Positions 29,181 to 39,125 of a stretch of DNA of 64,000 nucleotides are shown here, in pieces. A program made the position numbers and the translations under genes. The notes beneath the pieces are model-generated. The model was not told the DNA's origin, did no database searches, and saw only the letters and a list, made by a program, of their open reading frames with translations. The first letter of the stretch is position 1. Each line of letters starts with the position of its first letter. The stretch is from positions 132,040 to 196,039 of the forward strand of contig NPFB01000125.1 of NCBI GenBank assembly GCA_014084085.1, given 5' to 3'. The DNA comes from Hondaea fermentalgiana. Taxonomy: Eukaryota > Sar > Bigyra > Thraustochytrida > Thraustochytriidae.

Positions 29181-32100
29181 TTAGCTCCACCTGGAGGCCT
29201 GGTTCTGGATCGAGTCCACCGTCGGGTTGCCAGAGGTGCACCCGTTGTACTCGACGTCATAAAGCTGCTTTGTAAGCGCCTCCTTGAGATGCGAGGGCGC
29301 CGCATTTCGAAGAAACACGTGAATGTAATTGGCAAGGTCCGTGCTGGGAGGAAAGTAGGTCGCGCAAACCCCAAGAAGCTTCCAAGCCTGCGAAGTCGAC
29401 TGCTGGTTCGGGTTCTCATGAAGCTGCTTGATGAGCTGACAGTAGATCTCGTCCGCAAGAGGCTGTCCACTCATGCCCGATTGCACAACGTCAAAAGCGA
29501 GTGAATTCGGGTTCGGGTTCGACTTGTCACCACACCAGCCCAAAATAGCCTTGTGCAAACGCACGGCCTGCTTGGCCGGACCAGGGTCCATCTGCGTGAG
29601 CGAGGTCTTGATGGATCCCTTTTGCCACTTGAACATGTTGCGTTGCAACTCTTCGCGCTTCCAGAACTGCAGCGAGTGCGAGGCAAATTCGGCAGGATCG
29701 CGAAAGTTGTTGAACTGCTCGAAGACAAACTGGTCCGGAATGCGGTCGAGCGTCATCTCGCGGATACGAATCTCCTTGTCCTGCGCGCGCTCCGCAAGGC
29801 CAAGCTTCTTGGCCTTTCTGTACTGCATCTTGAGGAGATCCTCCTCGTTGAGACCGACGAAGCGCTCGATGTCTGCCAGACGAGGATCCTCGAAGCGAAG
29901 GTTCTTGCACTCCGAGTACACCTCGGACATGACGTCACGCTCGAGCAAGTCCATGGCGTGCTGGAGCTTGGGCTCGAGACGAGCAGCGCGCTGCTCCTCG
30001 AACATATTCTTCGAGTAGTCATACATTTGCATGTGCCATTCCGTGCCCGGCTCGTCGGTCAGGGTCTCGGCCTTCCAGACGGCGTTCTTGAGCGCCTCAA
30101 AGGCAAGATCGTCGTTGGCCACGTCCAGACGGACCACCTGGTTCAGCTCCTGCGAGACCTTTTCCCACTCAACAAGCGCGTAGCGCAAACGCTTCGCCTT
30201 GGCCACCACGCCCGTGTCGGCCACCATGGAGGAAAAGTGCCCGCACACGCGCGAGAACTCCGCGAGCGCTTTGCTGAGCTGGTCCACGTCGCGAGAGCGA
30301 ATGGCTGCTTCCAACTTGGGCTGCACGAAACGCACTTTTTGCACAAAGCGACGGGCCATGTACCCGCGCGCGATGGCCTGAATCATGGCGCACACCCGTT
30401 CCAGAGCCAGGGCGCGGAGCAGCTCCAAGAGACGGTGCTGTTCCGCGCGGTACAGCGCCATCGTCTTGCCGAAGCGAACCTCGCTAAAGTCTTGGCCCGT
30501 GCCATCCAGAATGAAGCGCGTCTTGTCGCGTGCCGTCCTTCCTTCAATCGGGACCCACTTGGTGCCGCGCAAGAGCACGCACTTGTACCGCTCCACGAAG
30601 CGCTCGTACTTGTAGCGAAAGGGAAAGCCTTGCTTGCGAATACGCACCGCTTCAAAGACACCAGAGTAACGGAGCTGCTCGAGACTGAGGCTCGGATTGA
30701 AGGTCCTCGGCAGCTTTTCGTCGTTCGGCTTGACGCAACGAATGTAGTGCGTCTGTGTCGCGCGCAAAATCGACATGAGCTGGTCCAGCTGCTTTCGGAA
30801 TTGGGCGCCGAGCGAGTACTTGGCGCGGCTGTTCTTGTCCATGGCTGGGAACATGGCGGCCGTCTTTGGCGAGGTCGACGCCGTCATGACGTCGTAGAGG
30901 TCCTTGAAGAGCAGATCCTTGTTCTTGGCGAGGAAACCGTCCGCATTGTACACCACATCACCAGCGTAGTGCTTGATCGTAAAGCACTTGTTGCCTTTTC
31001 GTGTGATGGTACTCGACACGTACGAACGCGACGAGCTGTGGTTTGTGTCTGCCTTGGCCACAAAGCCTTCGTCCGTTGAGCGCGGCATGCGATTCATATC
31101 GTCCAGCATGAGAAGCAGACCAACAGGCTTTTTCTCAATCATGTCCAGAATGGGCTGGTTGTCCACGTACTTGATGTGCTCAAAGTCGACGCCCTCGCTT
31201 TGGTACAGGCGTTCCTCGAGCTGGAAGGTGTCGCGGTTGAAAATCTGCTGCAGCTTTTCGTTTGTAAAGTTGATGCAGAGCTGCTCGAAAGAGTTGTGCT
31301 CAAAAATCTCAAAGCCAAAAATATCCAGCAGGCCGATAAAGGCCCACGGTCTGGCCACCGAGGTGAGCGACTTGTTCACGCGCTCCACGAGCCAGTCAAA
31401 GAGCTGTCCGTAGATCGACTTGGATAAGGCATCGCGAGAGTCCTTGGCGTCGTGCGGCTTGAGTGGGATGTTCGTCACGGTGCCGCGCACCTCGATCGAG
31501 CGGTGCACAAGACCAAATTCGAGGTCCTTCTCGTTGACGTGCAGGAGACGAGCGATCCACTGCATTACGGACTTCCCCTGCGAGGACACCTGCGAGCCCT
31601 CGCCGCCGTCCGAGACGAACGAGGCATTGCCCAAGTGCAGAATTGCGGCCACCAGCTCAAAGATCCAGTCCACCTCGTCCTGCGAGATGCCCATTTCCTC
31701 AAACGCTTGCAGCAGCACTTGGTACTCGTTGCGGTCGTCGACGCCGTCTACGGTGTAGCATCCAGACCCGTTCAAATACGCAAAGCTCTCCATCGACCCG
31801 AGCCCGAACTCCGAAACGCGGTTGGAGGTCAGCAGCTGGTAAAAGACGTGGTAGTTACGCTCGCCCCTGCCTTGTCGCACCACGCGACTCTTTTCGAGCA
31901 AAAAGTTGTCGATACGCGCGCCCGAAATCTTGCCCGAGTCCTTGAAATGCATCTCGGTAAAGCGGCCAAAGCGCGACGAGTTGTCGTTGCGAATCGTCTT
32001 GGCATTACCAAAGGCCTCCAGGATCGGGTTGGCCGCCAAAATCTTGCCCTCGACCGAGGCCACCGAGGCGGACCCCTGCGCGGCCTCCGCTTGGCCGCCG

Positions 32101-33401
32101 CGCTGAGTCACCTCTGTCAAGTACGCCAAGCACTGTTTTGTCGCCCACGTCTTGCCGGCGCCACTCTCACCGCTAATGAGAATTGAGTGGTTCTCGCCGT
32201 ACTCGAGGAGAGGTTTGAGCGCCTCATCCGCAACCACGTACACGTGGGGATCGAGAATGCGGTTGCCTCGGTTCTTGTACGTGTAAATGTTTTCGACGCC
32301 ATAAATGGGAAAGGTCTCGTACGGGTTGATGGAAATGAGAATGGTGCCGATCCACGTGTAAATTTGCTGCTGTTTCTCGAAGCGCTCTCGGAGGTTGTAC
32401 AGGATGAGACCCTCATCGAGACTATCGAGCAGCGTCAGATCGCGCTCTGTGCGGGCCAGAGACGACTTGGTGAGCGGAAAGACCTGCTGCCCCGGGCGGG
32501 TTGTCACCTCGTTTCCGTTCTCGAGTTGAACCACCGAACGACCATCAGGCCGAGACTGCATGAGCAGACCCGGCAAGTAGCCTTCGTCCTCGTCGGGAAC
32601 CCAGACCCAGGTTCCGGCTTCGTTTTCGACTTCATGCGCATCCTTCATTTCATCCGGTTTGTCCCAGCTGAGGGCACCCGTGCTGACATTGTGATAGTAT
32701 GGCACGCCGTCTGCAGTCTTGCGCTCCATCCAGCCCGACTCTGTCGTGGCCAGTCCGGCATTGAGCAAAAGCGATTTGCCCTTGGCTGACACGTTCCGCT
32801 TCATTTGGCGCGTGGCAACCATGTTCCCGTTCGAGCTGGGTTGTTGCGGCGCAGGTTGCTGGGGCGGGGGCGCAGCCTGTCGTGGAAATGGTTGCGGGGC
32901 TGCAGCCCGCTGTTGTGAGCCGCTGCGGCGCTTTGCGGCCGCGGTGGCGGCGACGAGCGCAGGTCCGGTGAGCTGGCCCGAGTCTGCGCGATGAAGATTG
33001 CTGCCTCCGCTCCTCCCGCTCGATGAGGTCCGCTGGCTAGGATAAGCTGCCGTAGCAGCTGACGCCGTCGGGCGATCGGCCGGTCGCGGCGCAGCGGCTC
33101 GCGCGTTCGATGCAGGCGCAGCGTTTGAGGGCTTGGAGGGGAGCTTGGGTCTCGCCGCGATGGGCGGTGGGCGAGGGCGGGTCGACGGCACTCGGGGTTT
33201 GGGCGGGTTGATCTTTTGACGAATACTCACATCGAGCTCTTTAAAGAGCGTCCAAGCCTGTACCTGCGCGGGATGCCAGATAAAGGTCTCCTGATGGATT
33301 ACCCCGGCCTTGAATTGCTGAACGAGCTCTGAAATAGCGACGGGCCCAACATCGGCATCGTTGGCGTCCGTGTAATGCCATTCATTGTCATTGTCCGTCA
33401 T
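29181..33401 (-). CDS. Unconventional myosin: GYF2-WW-motor-IQ-MyTH4
   Basis: 1406 residues in one exon from the ATG at 33401. Residues about 6-58 (EWHYTDANDADVGPVAISEL, then FIWHPAQVQAWTLF) are a GYF_2-like domain. A Pro/Ala/Ser-rich linker leads to a WW domain at about 218-248 (GWMERKTADGVPYYHNVSTG, then ALSWDKP). The motor covers about 310-985: P-loop GESGAGKT near 409-416, switch I NDNSSRFGRF near 470, switch II DIFGFEIFEHNSFEQ near 690. One or two IQ motifs follow (MIQAIARGYMARRFVQKVRF near 1004). The end (about 1250-1406) is a MyTH4 domain (LADEIYCQLIKQLHENPN, then WKLLGVCATYFPPS) with no FERM domain after it. All nucleotide-binding motifs are intact, so it should be an active actin motor; MyTH4 suggests microtubule or membrane cargo. 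No coiled coil is obvious, so it may act as a monomer. Confidence 0.93.
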   Translation of the reverse strand: MTDNDNEWHYTDANDADVGPVAISELVQQFKAGVIHQETFIWHPAQVQAWTLFKELDVSIRQKINPPKPRVPSTRPRPPPIAARPKLPSKPSNAAPASNARAAAPRPADRPTASAATAAYPSQRTSSSGRSGGSNLHRADSGQLTGPALVAATAAAKRRSGSQQRAAAPQPFPRQAAPPPQQPAPQQPSSNGNMVATRQMKRNVSAKGKSLLLNAGLATTESGWMERKTADGVPYYHNVSTGALSWDKPDEMKDAHEVENEAGTWVWVPDEDEGYLPGLLMQSRPDGRSVVQLENGNEVTTRPGQQVFPLTKSSLARTERDLTLLDSLDEGLILYNLRERFEKQQQIYTWIGTILISINPYETFPIYGVENIYTYKNRGNRILDPHVYVVADEALKPLLEYGENHSILISGESGAGKTWATKQCLAYLTEVTQRGGQAEAAQGSASVASVEGKILAANPILEAFGNAKTIRNDNSSRFGRFTEMHFKDSGKISGARIDNFLLEKSRVVRQGRGERNYHVFYQLLTSNRVSEFGLGSMESFAYLNGSGCYTVDGVDDRNEYQVLLQAFEEMGISQDEVDWIFELVAAILHLGNASFVSDGGEGSQVSSQGKSVMQWIARLLHVNEKDLEFGLVHRSIEVRGTVTNIPLKPHDAKDSRDALSKSIYGQLFDWLVERVNKSLTSVARPWAFIGLLDIFGFEIFEHNSFEQLCINFTNEKLQQIFNRDTFQLEERLYQSEGVDFEHIKYVDNQPILDMIEKKPVGLLLMLDDMNRMPRSTDEGFVAKADTNHSSSRSYVSSTITRKGNKCFTIKHYAGDVVYNADGFLAKNKDLLFKDLYDVMTASTSPKTAAMFPAMDKNSRAKYSLGAQFRKQLDQLMSILRATQTHYIRCVKPNDEKLPRTFNPSLSLEQLRYSGVFEAVRIRKQGFPFRYKYERFVERYKCVLLRGTKWVPIEGRTARDKTRFILDGTGQDFSEVRFGKTMALYRAEQHRLLELLRALALERVCAMIQAIARGYMARRFVQKVRFVQPKLEAAIRSRDVDQLSKALAEFSRVCGHFSSMVADTGVVAKAKRLRYALVEWEKVSQELNQVVRLDVANDDLAFEALKNAVWKAETLTDEPGTEWHMQMYDYSKNMFEEQRAARLEPKLQHAMDLLERDVMSEVYSECKNLRFEDPRLADIERFVGLNEEDLLKMQYRKAKKLGLAERAQDKEIRIREMTLDRIPDQFVFEQFNNFRDPAEFASHSLQFWKREELQRNMFKWQKGSIKTSLTQMDPGPAKQAVRLHKAILGWCGDKSNPNPNSLAFDVVQSGMSGQPLADEIYCQLIKQLHENPNQQSTSQAWKLLGVCATYFPPSTDLANYIHVFLRNAAPSHLKEALTKQLYDVEYNGCTSGNPTVDSIQNQASRWS

Positions 33402-33757
33402 GCTCTCCGCTTTCCTTCCCGTACGCAGCGCGCGCGGGAATATTTACAGCGGCTCGGGGTACTTGCCGTTCTGTTTGGCGTGAGGGTGCGCTTTTGGTTC
33501 GCTTTCACCCACGAGGCCCTCACTTTACCGTAGATGATCGCAAACCCAAGAATGAATCCAAGGCTCGACGTTGCTGTTTGAGCGAGTGCGTGCGAGCGTC
33601 GAGGTGCCGCTCGCGAGCCTGGATTGGAGCAGTCCTGGCGTGACGAAACGCGACTTGATCTGCCTTGTCGCGCCGCCCCGTACAAGCTAGCTTGCTCGCT
33701 TGCTTGCGCGAAATTCCTGCTGCTCCGGGACCCTGCGCAGCGCGGTCGCGCGATATT

Positions 33758-33792
<35 letters not shown>

Positions 33793-35040
33793 CCCAAGCG
33801 GAAAAAGACCCAGACGAGCGCAGACCGGGCCTGGCGGCAGGCACCGGGCGGGGGCTCGTGAGCCCAGCTCTGGCGAGAGCGCGCTTCGCACGCAGGCAGG
33901 CAGGCAGGCAGGCAGGCAGGCTTCTGACGCCCCCCCGACGGGCGAAATGAATTCGAAGCCCAGCAGGTCCCGCGCTCGCGGCCGCTGCTTCGCGACTGCG
34001 CGCGGCGCCGGGTTGGAGGGCGCTCGCTCGCTCGCTCGCTCGCTCGCTCTCTCCGCGCGCGCGGCGGCGCCGGGCGGGCCAGCGGGCAGGCGCAGGCGGT
34101 CGTCCACCCCCGGGCGTCGAATGGATTGGATTTGGATCCTGGCGAGACGGTTCGGGTCCGCGCCGCGGAGGCGCAGCTAGCTCTCAACGGGCCTCCAGGG
34201 TGCGCGCAGGGGGAGGCGGCCTTGGGCGCATGCGCAGAGCGAAAGGAGTCCACCCAGCAGTCGACTTCTTTTTTTCTTTTTTTTTCCTCAGTTTCCGTTC
34301 TTGGAGAACGCAGTGCGACTTCGAAGAAAGGCCAGATCTCTTGCAGCCGCAGCCGGGAAACATTCTGCAGCGAGTGGAGAAGCGGCGGCGCAGCAGCAGA
34401 TCGCACGCGCTCGTTCGTTTCGTGCGTTCATGTGTTCGATCGTCGACATCAGTGTGACGGGGAATGCGTCTCTGAGCAACGTCGTGCGAACCTAGGTTCC
34501 CGCAACGATCTTTTTGCGGGTCGTCAGCCACCCTGCCAGCCAGCCAGCCATGACACGATAGACAGCAGCCACAGCAGCCAGTGTGCAGTCTTGAGATCGC
34601 GCACGCGTCATTTTTGCAAGTACCTCCCAAGCTGCCTGTGCTGTCACGCACGCAAGATCCTCCCGTCGCCGGCGTCGTCGCGATCGCGATCCGAATTCTC
34701 GCGGGGTCCCTCGTTCTTGGTGATCGCAGTGCACCGTGACAGCGGAAGATTTTTCCGGGGCGAAGTGACTGGAGCTGTCGCGGCGCGTGCTGCAAGCAGA
34801 CCGCCATCGCGCGACAGCCCGGACGGTTTGCCGCGTGGAGCGTCCGGCGCGGAAGCCGTGCGGCTTGGGCCTGGGCTTTGGCAGGGTCTCGGTCGGAGCT
34901 GGGCCTGTTGCGACTCCACAACAACACGCGATCTCCAAGTCGATCGAACCCGCAACAGCAACAGACCTTTCTCGCAGGCGCCTTTCTCTGCGCTCGGCGC
35001 GAAGCTTGGCGGCGAAGGTGGCGTCGAAGAAGCGAGCAAA
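33402..35040. other. Divergent upstream region of myosin and the esterase-amidohydrolase gene
   Basis: No gene is recognised. It carries (CTG)n at about 33760-33791, (AGGC)n at about 33890-33920, (CGCT)n at about 34021-34050, and a T-rich run at about 34264-34288. The frame of the downstream gene stays open through about 900 bp of this region but has no ATG. Confidence 0.5.
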
Positions 35041-37668
35041 ATGAAGCGCGTGGCAGTCGTCGGAGACAGCCTCACGAGCCGAGGGCTCGCTGAGGCGGGG
35101 GGATGGTGCGGCCTTGTGGCAACCGCGTTTGCGGGGCGCGCCGACGTTGTGGCGCGCGGTTTCTCGGGGTACTCGTCGCGGTGGCTCCTGGCGGCGCTCG
35201 GTAGCCTTCTCGGAGAAGATCTCGGCCCAGTGAGAAAAGAAGGCGAGCTCGTGGTCGTGTGGGCTGGCGCCAATGACGCCGTACTAAACACCACGGGCAA
35301 AAGACAATTTGTGCCTGTCGATGAATACTGCGAAAACCTTAGAATCATCGTCAAGACCTTTCAAGAGCGCGGCGCTGACGTCGTGGTTATGAACCCGCCC
35401 CCCATCGACGAGGCCATGCGCCTCGAGCATCAGCGCCAAAAGTACGGCGCCAAGGCAACGGGCCAGCTTGAGCGAACATATGCGAACACCCGTGTTTACG
35501 CTGAAGCCTGTCGCGCAACCTTTGCCGAGGACGCTTCGGTCGTCTTTGTCGACATCTTCTCCGCCCTCGATGCCAAGCAGGACCCGCGGGGCCTTCTCAT
35601 TGACGGCCTGCATCTTTCGAGCCAAGGTCAACGCGTCGTCTACGAGGTCTTTATGCAAGCGCTTCGCGACCACTTGCCACGCTGGTCACCCAAGGCGCTT
35701 CAAGGTCCATTCCTTTCGCACGAAAAGGTCCCGACTCATCCTGCTCGCCTTCGCGCGCAAGAGAAGCGTCCGGGATCTGAACAAGGCGAAAAGGACGTTG
35801 ACGACGGCAGCAAAGGTAAAAGCGGTGGTGGCTCTCTCGCAGCTGCGGCCTCTGCACTGTCGCGCTACTTGCCGTCAGCCTCGCCATTGTTTCGCGCGCA
35901 GTCAGAACCGGTGCGCATCCTTCGAAACGCCCGATTCTGGTCCTGGGAGCTCAATGATTTTGCTCCGCGCGGCCAAGAGCTTGTCTTGCGTGGTAACAAG
36001 ATTGTCGCGTTGCGGGCAGATTCGAGCGATGACGCTGGCGACGACGAAAACAGCATCATTCACGATCTCGGCGGGGGCTTTGTGCTTCCAGGACTCGCAG
36101 ACGCGCACATTCACGTATATCAACTTGGTGAAACCAAGCGCAATCTTGATCTTCTCGGTTGCGCGAGTATCGACGAGCTCAAGCAACGTCTGGCCGCCTT
36201 TGTGAAAAAGAACCCAGATCGCGAGTGGGTTGTCGGAACTGGATGGGACCACGAACGCATGGGCCGTCTGCCCACGCGCCAAGACCTTGACGACGTCGTG
36301 CCCGAGGGCACAAAGGTCGTGCTTTGGCGTGTCTGTTTGCACATTCTCGTGGCCAACACTGCTGCGCTCGAGGCATCGCACATTTCTATCACCAATCCAG
36401 CCCCGGTGCCCGGTGGCGAGATCGATACGGACCCATCTACGGGGGCTGCGACCGGGATTCTCCGTGAAAACGCCGTCAAAGCGGTGGTGGCGCACGTTGT
36501 CGAAAAGAACCCGGCCGTGATTGCAAAGTCTATCACGCAGGGACTTCAAGAGTGCCTGCGCTTTGGGCTCACAGGGGTACAGACAAATGACGAAGGCACC
36601 TTGGATGTATACCGCGCCCTTGATCGTGACGGCAAGCTTCCTATTCGTGTCCAGCTGACGCCTCAGCACGGCGAAGTCAATGGACCTTGGAGCAGCTCGA
36701 GCGGTATGCTTGCCATTGATCGGGTCAAGCTCTTTGCCGATGGTGCCCTTGGTGCAAACACCGCAGCCTTGCGTAATCTCGACGCGGGTAGCCAGCAGAC
36801 TCGGACCGAGGGAGCAACAGCAAAAGAGGGCACTGATTCGTCGACAAAGAAAAATGCAGACGACTCGTACCGGGGCATTCTTGTCCACGACCAGGCCGAG
36901 TTGGACCGGATGGTTGCAGAGGCACACGCACAGAATTTACGTGTGGAGGCACACGCCATTGGCGATTATGCCGCAGAGTGCATGCTTCGAGCTTTTCGGA
37001 GCGCCGGGCTCACCTTTCGTGATCGCCCTGTGCTAACTCATTGCCAAATTCTCGGCGCCGACCTTGTGGCGCAAATGGCGTCAGGCGGGGTCATTGCAAA
37101 TGTGCAGCCAACCTTTGTCCCCACAGACGCAAGCTGGATCAACGAGCGCGTGGATGGAGAACAGCTCAAGTACTCGTACGCATGGAAGACACTACTTAAC
37201 GCTGGCGTTCAGGTGAGCGGCTCTTCGGACGCCCCGGTGGAATGTTGTGCCCCCTTGCTGGGCATGTATGATGCCATTTATCGTCCTTCGTCTCACGATC
37301 GCGCACAAGCAGACTCGTTTCATGAGAACGAAAGTCTTTCATTTGCCCAGGCCCTCCATCTGTATACATTGGGCGCCAATTTTGCGGCCCGTCGGGAGAG
37401 AACGCGAGGTCGCATTGAGGTAGGTTTCGCGGCCGACCTCACCGTGGTCTCTGAGAACATTGCCGCGGATCCCAAGTGCTTGCTGTCCGCCCAAGTCACG
37501 CAGGTCTTTGTCGCAGGCGAGCCTCGCCTCGATGCTGCGGCTGTCCCTGGGCCTGCCGTCAATACGGTCTTGCACCGCTCGGGGCCGTACATGGAGGGCA
37601 AAAATGGTCGTTTTCGCGACCACCTCACGTGCGGGTGCCATCATCATCACGGCAAGATCCCATACTAA
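35041..37668 (+). CDS. Fused SGNH/GDSL esterase and YtcJ-type amidohydrolase
   Basis: 875 residues from the only plausible ATG (35041, MKRVAVVGDSLTSRG). Residues about 1-220 are an SGNH hydrolase of the isoamyl-acetate esterase (IAH1) type: block I GDS with Ser10, block III GAND with Asn78, block V D188-G-L-H191. The catalytic Ser-Asp-His set is complete. A Ser/Gly/Lys linker (about 230-290) leads to an amidohydrolase family 3 domain, about 295-855. This domain shows metal ligands H356-I-H358 (LADAHIHVYQ), FADGALGANTAAL, H638 (VEAHAIGD), H667 (VLTHCQI) and D730 (SGSSDAPVE), ending in a GFAADLTVVS motif. Both active sites look intact. The protein may act on a substrate bearing an ester and an amide/formamide, or on two steps of one pathway; the substrate is unknown. 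The C terminus has a His/Cys-rich end (CGCHHHHGK). Confidence 0.9.
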   Translation: MKRVAVVGDSLTSRGLAEAGGWCGLVATAFAGRADVVARGFSGYSSRWLLAALGSLLGEDLGPVRKEGELVVVWAGANDAVLNTTGKRQFVPVDEYCENLRIIVKTFQERGADVVVMNPPPIDEAMRLEHQRQKYGAKATGQLERTYANTRVYAEACRATFAEDASVVFVDIFSALDAKQDPRGLLIDGLHLSSQGQRVVYEVFMQALRDHLPRWSPKALQGPFLSHEKVPTHPARLRAQEKRPGSEQGEKDVDDGSKGKSGGGSLAAAASALSRYLPSASPLFRAQSEPVRILRNARFWSWELNDFAPRGQELVLRGNKIVALRADSSDDAGDDENSIIHDLGGGFVLPGLADAHIHVYQLGETKRNLDLLGCASIDELKQRLAAFVKKNPDREWVVGTGWDHERMGRLPTRQDLDDVVPEGTKVVLWRVCLHILVANTAALEASHISITNPAPVPGGEIDTDPSTGAATGILRENAVKAVVAHVVEKNPAVIAKSITQGLQECLRFGLTGVQTNDEGTLDVYRALDRDGKLPIRVQLTPQHGEVNGPWSSSSGMLAIDRVKLFADGALGANTAALRNLDAGSQQTRTEGATAKEGTDSSTKKNADDSYRGILVHDQAELDRMVAEAHAQNLRVEAHAIGDYAAECMLRAFRSAGLTFRDRPVLTHCQILGADLVAQMASGGVIANVQPTFVPTDASWINERVDGEQLKYSYAWKTLLNAGVQVSGSSDAPVECCAPLLGMYDAIYRPSSHDRAQADSFHENESLSFAQALHLYTLGANFAARRERTRGRIEVGFAADLTVVSENIAADPKCLLSAQVTQVFVAGEPRLDAAAVPGPAVNTVLHRSGPYMEGKNGRFRDHLTCGCHHHHGKIPY

Positions 37669-37974
37669 AGAAACAATGAGGCTCGAGATTCTGGACATTC
37701 GTTTGTCGCGAGAGAGAGAAAGAAAGAAAGAGTTGAGAACTTCAACCATGAAGCATCTTCCATTATGACAGCAAAAGTAGAATTCTCTTCCTTGTCGTGC
37801 TGGTGATGCAAGCAAGGCCTGCCATCACCAAGCCTCGGCGCATAACAAAAGTGGAATCGAATCAGAGAGAGAGGTAGATTCTATCATGTTCTCGCAAGAA
37901 ACGACACACTGAGAACGATTCTCGAAAAAGAAATTACAAGTCTCTTCATAAATCGTAGTAGCCTATGCCTGCGT
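37669..37974. other. Intergenic between convergent genes
   Basis: Short GA and GAAA runs near 37708-37732. No gene is seen. Confidence 0.45.
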
Positions 37975-38688
37975 TTATTTACTTTCTTCTTTGCCATTGT
38001 ATTGATCAATGGCGCGCATGATAAGGCGCGCATGGCCCTTCTTGACACCGGATTGCGTGAGGTCCTCCATCTCCACGGTCGCGAGCGCGGGAATCGAGTC
38101 GAAGCCGTTCTCGATGAGGTCATCCGTGTACCGGCTCATGTCGCTTTCGAGGTTCTTGAGAAACATACGAACCTCGTGTGTCTCGTCGCCCTGGTCTGCA
38201 CCATCTTTTGAGGCGTCCTCGCCGCTACTACTGCTGTCTGCGTCTTCCGCCTTTTCCGCCTCCTCGGCGCGGCGTTTCTTGGCGCGCTTCAGCTCAGCGT
38301 ACTCCTCGCTCTGCATGTAGGCTTGGATCTCGGTGGCTTCCTCTTCCGTGCTGCCAATGTAGGCAAGAACTGAGCCGGACTTGACCTCTGCGCCGGCCTG
38401 CTTGACAATTTTGGCCAAGACACCCGACACGCTCGACTGGAAATCGTACGAGAACTCGGGCGTCTCGATCTCCACGAGAGACTCCGACGACCGAATTTTG
38501 TCGCCTTCCTCCTTGTACCATGTGGCCACGCTAGAGCTATCGTACCCGTCGTCCGGAAGGAGGACCTTGGCGGCGTGTTCCAGGAGCTCTTCGCCCGACA
38601 TCTTGGCCGGGTCCTCAGCCTCCTTGTCGTCGTTCTCCTTGGTCATGTCGGCCTCGCCCTCGACCACGAGCTTGGCTTTGTCGCTCAT
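37975..38688 (-). CDS. Degenerate biotinyl/lipoyl domain joined to SAM-like domain
   Basis: 237 residues if started at the ATG at 38688 (MSDKAKLVVEGEADMTKEND). Residues about 40-115 match the biotinyl/lipoyl fold (LLPDDGYDSSSVATWYKEEG, then DKIRSSESLVEIETPEFSYD and GVLAKIVKQAGAEVKSGSVL). The lysine expected at the hairpin tip (ETDKA in E2 proteins) is absent; the sequence is ETPEF. It is therefore unlikely to carry lipoate or biotin. After a charged Lys/Glu/Asp/Ser linker, residues about 170-232 look like a SAM domain (FLKNLESDMSRYTDDLIENG, then FDSIPALATVEMEDL and GVKKGHARLIMRAI). The frame stays open upstream into an Arg/Ala-rich stretch and an assembly gap, so a longer N terminus, perhaps a mitochondrial targeting peptide, is possible. 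THOC7 is divergent. Confidence 0.75.
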   Translation of the reverse strand: MSDKAKLVVEGEADMTKENDDKEAEDPAKMSGEELLEHAAKVLLPDDGYDSSSVATWYKEEGDKIRSSESLVEIETPEFSYDFQSSVSGVLAKIVKQAGAEVKSGSVLAYIGSTEEEATEIQAYMQSEEYAELKRAKKRRAEEAEKAEDADSSSSGEDASKDGADQGDETHEVRMFLKNLESDMSRYTDDLIENGFDSIPALATVEMEDLTQSGVKKGHARLIMRAIDQYNGKEESK

Positions 38689-39063
38689 GAACCGCGCGCC
38701 GGGCCGGCCCGCCGCGCCTTGCCAGCGCCCGCCCCACGTCGCCGCGGCCGGCGCCGTCGTCGGCCGCGCCGCGCGAGTGAGGCCCTGGCGCCCNNNNNNN
38801 NNNNNNNNNNNNNNNNNNNNNNNNNNNNNNNNNNNNNNNNNNNNNNNNNNNNNNNNNNNNNNNNNNNNNNNNNNNNNNNNNNNNNNNNNNNNNAGCGCGC
38901 CCTCCTCGCGCGCCGTTGTGGCGAGCTCCGGCCGCGCAGGCGGCTCAAAGGTGCCGCGCACAAGTGGCACGCATGTGGGGCTCGCCTCCTCCTCGCAACC
39001 AGAGCAGAGCAGAGCAGAGCAGAGCAGAGCAGAGCAGAGCAGAGCACCAGCGACGACGACGAG

Positions 39064-39096
<33 letters not shown>

Positions 39097-39125
39097 CAGG
39101 ACGCCGGCGCGGGAGGAGCCCGGCC
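38689..39125. other. Divergent promoter region with gap and microsatellites
   Basis: Holds the 100-N gap, an (AGAGC)n run at about 38999-39045 and a (GACGGC)n run at about 39058-39094, then the THOC7 start. It may also hide the true N terminus of the lipoyl/SAM protein. Confidence 0.6.
38794..38893. other. Assembly gap (100 N)
   Basis: Exactly 100 N between very GC-rich flanks in the divergent region between the lipoyl/SAM gene and THOC7. True size unknown. Confidence 0.99.

Noticed and set aside
34126..35040. N-terminal extension of about 300 residues on the esterase-amidohydrolase frame
   Set aside because: There is no ATG in the extension, the composition is Arg/Ser-rich low complexity, and the SGNH fold starts right at the 35041 ATG.
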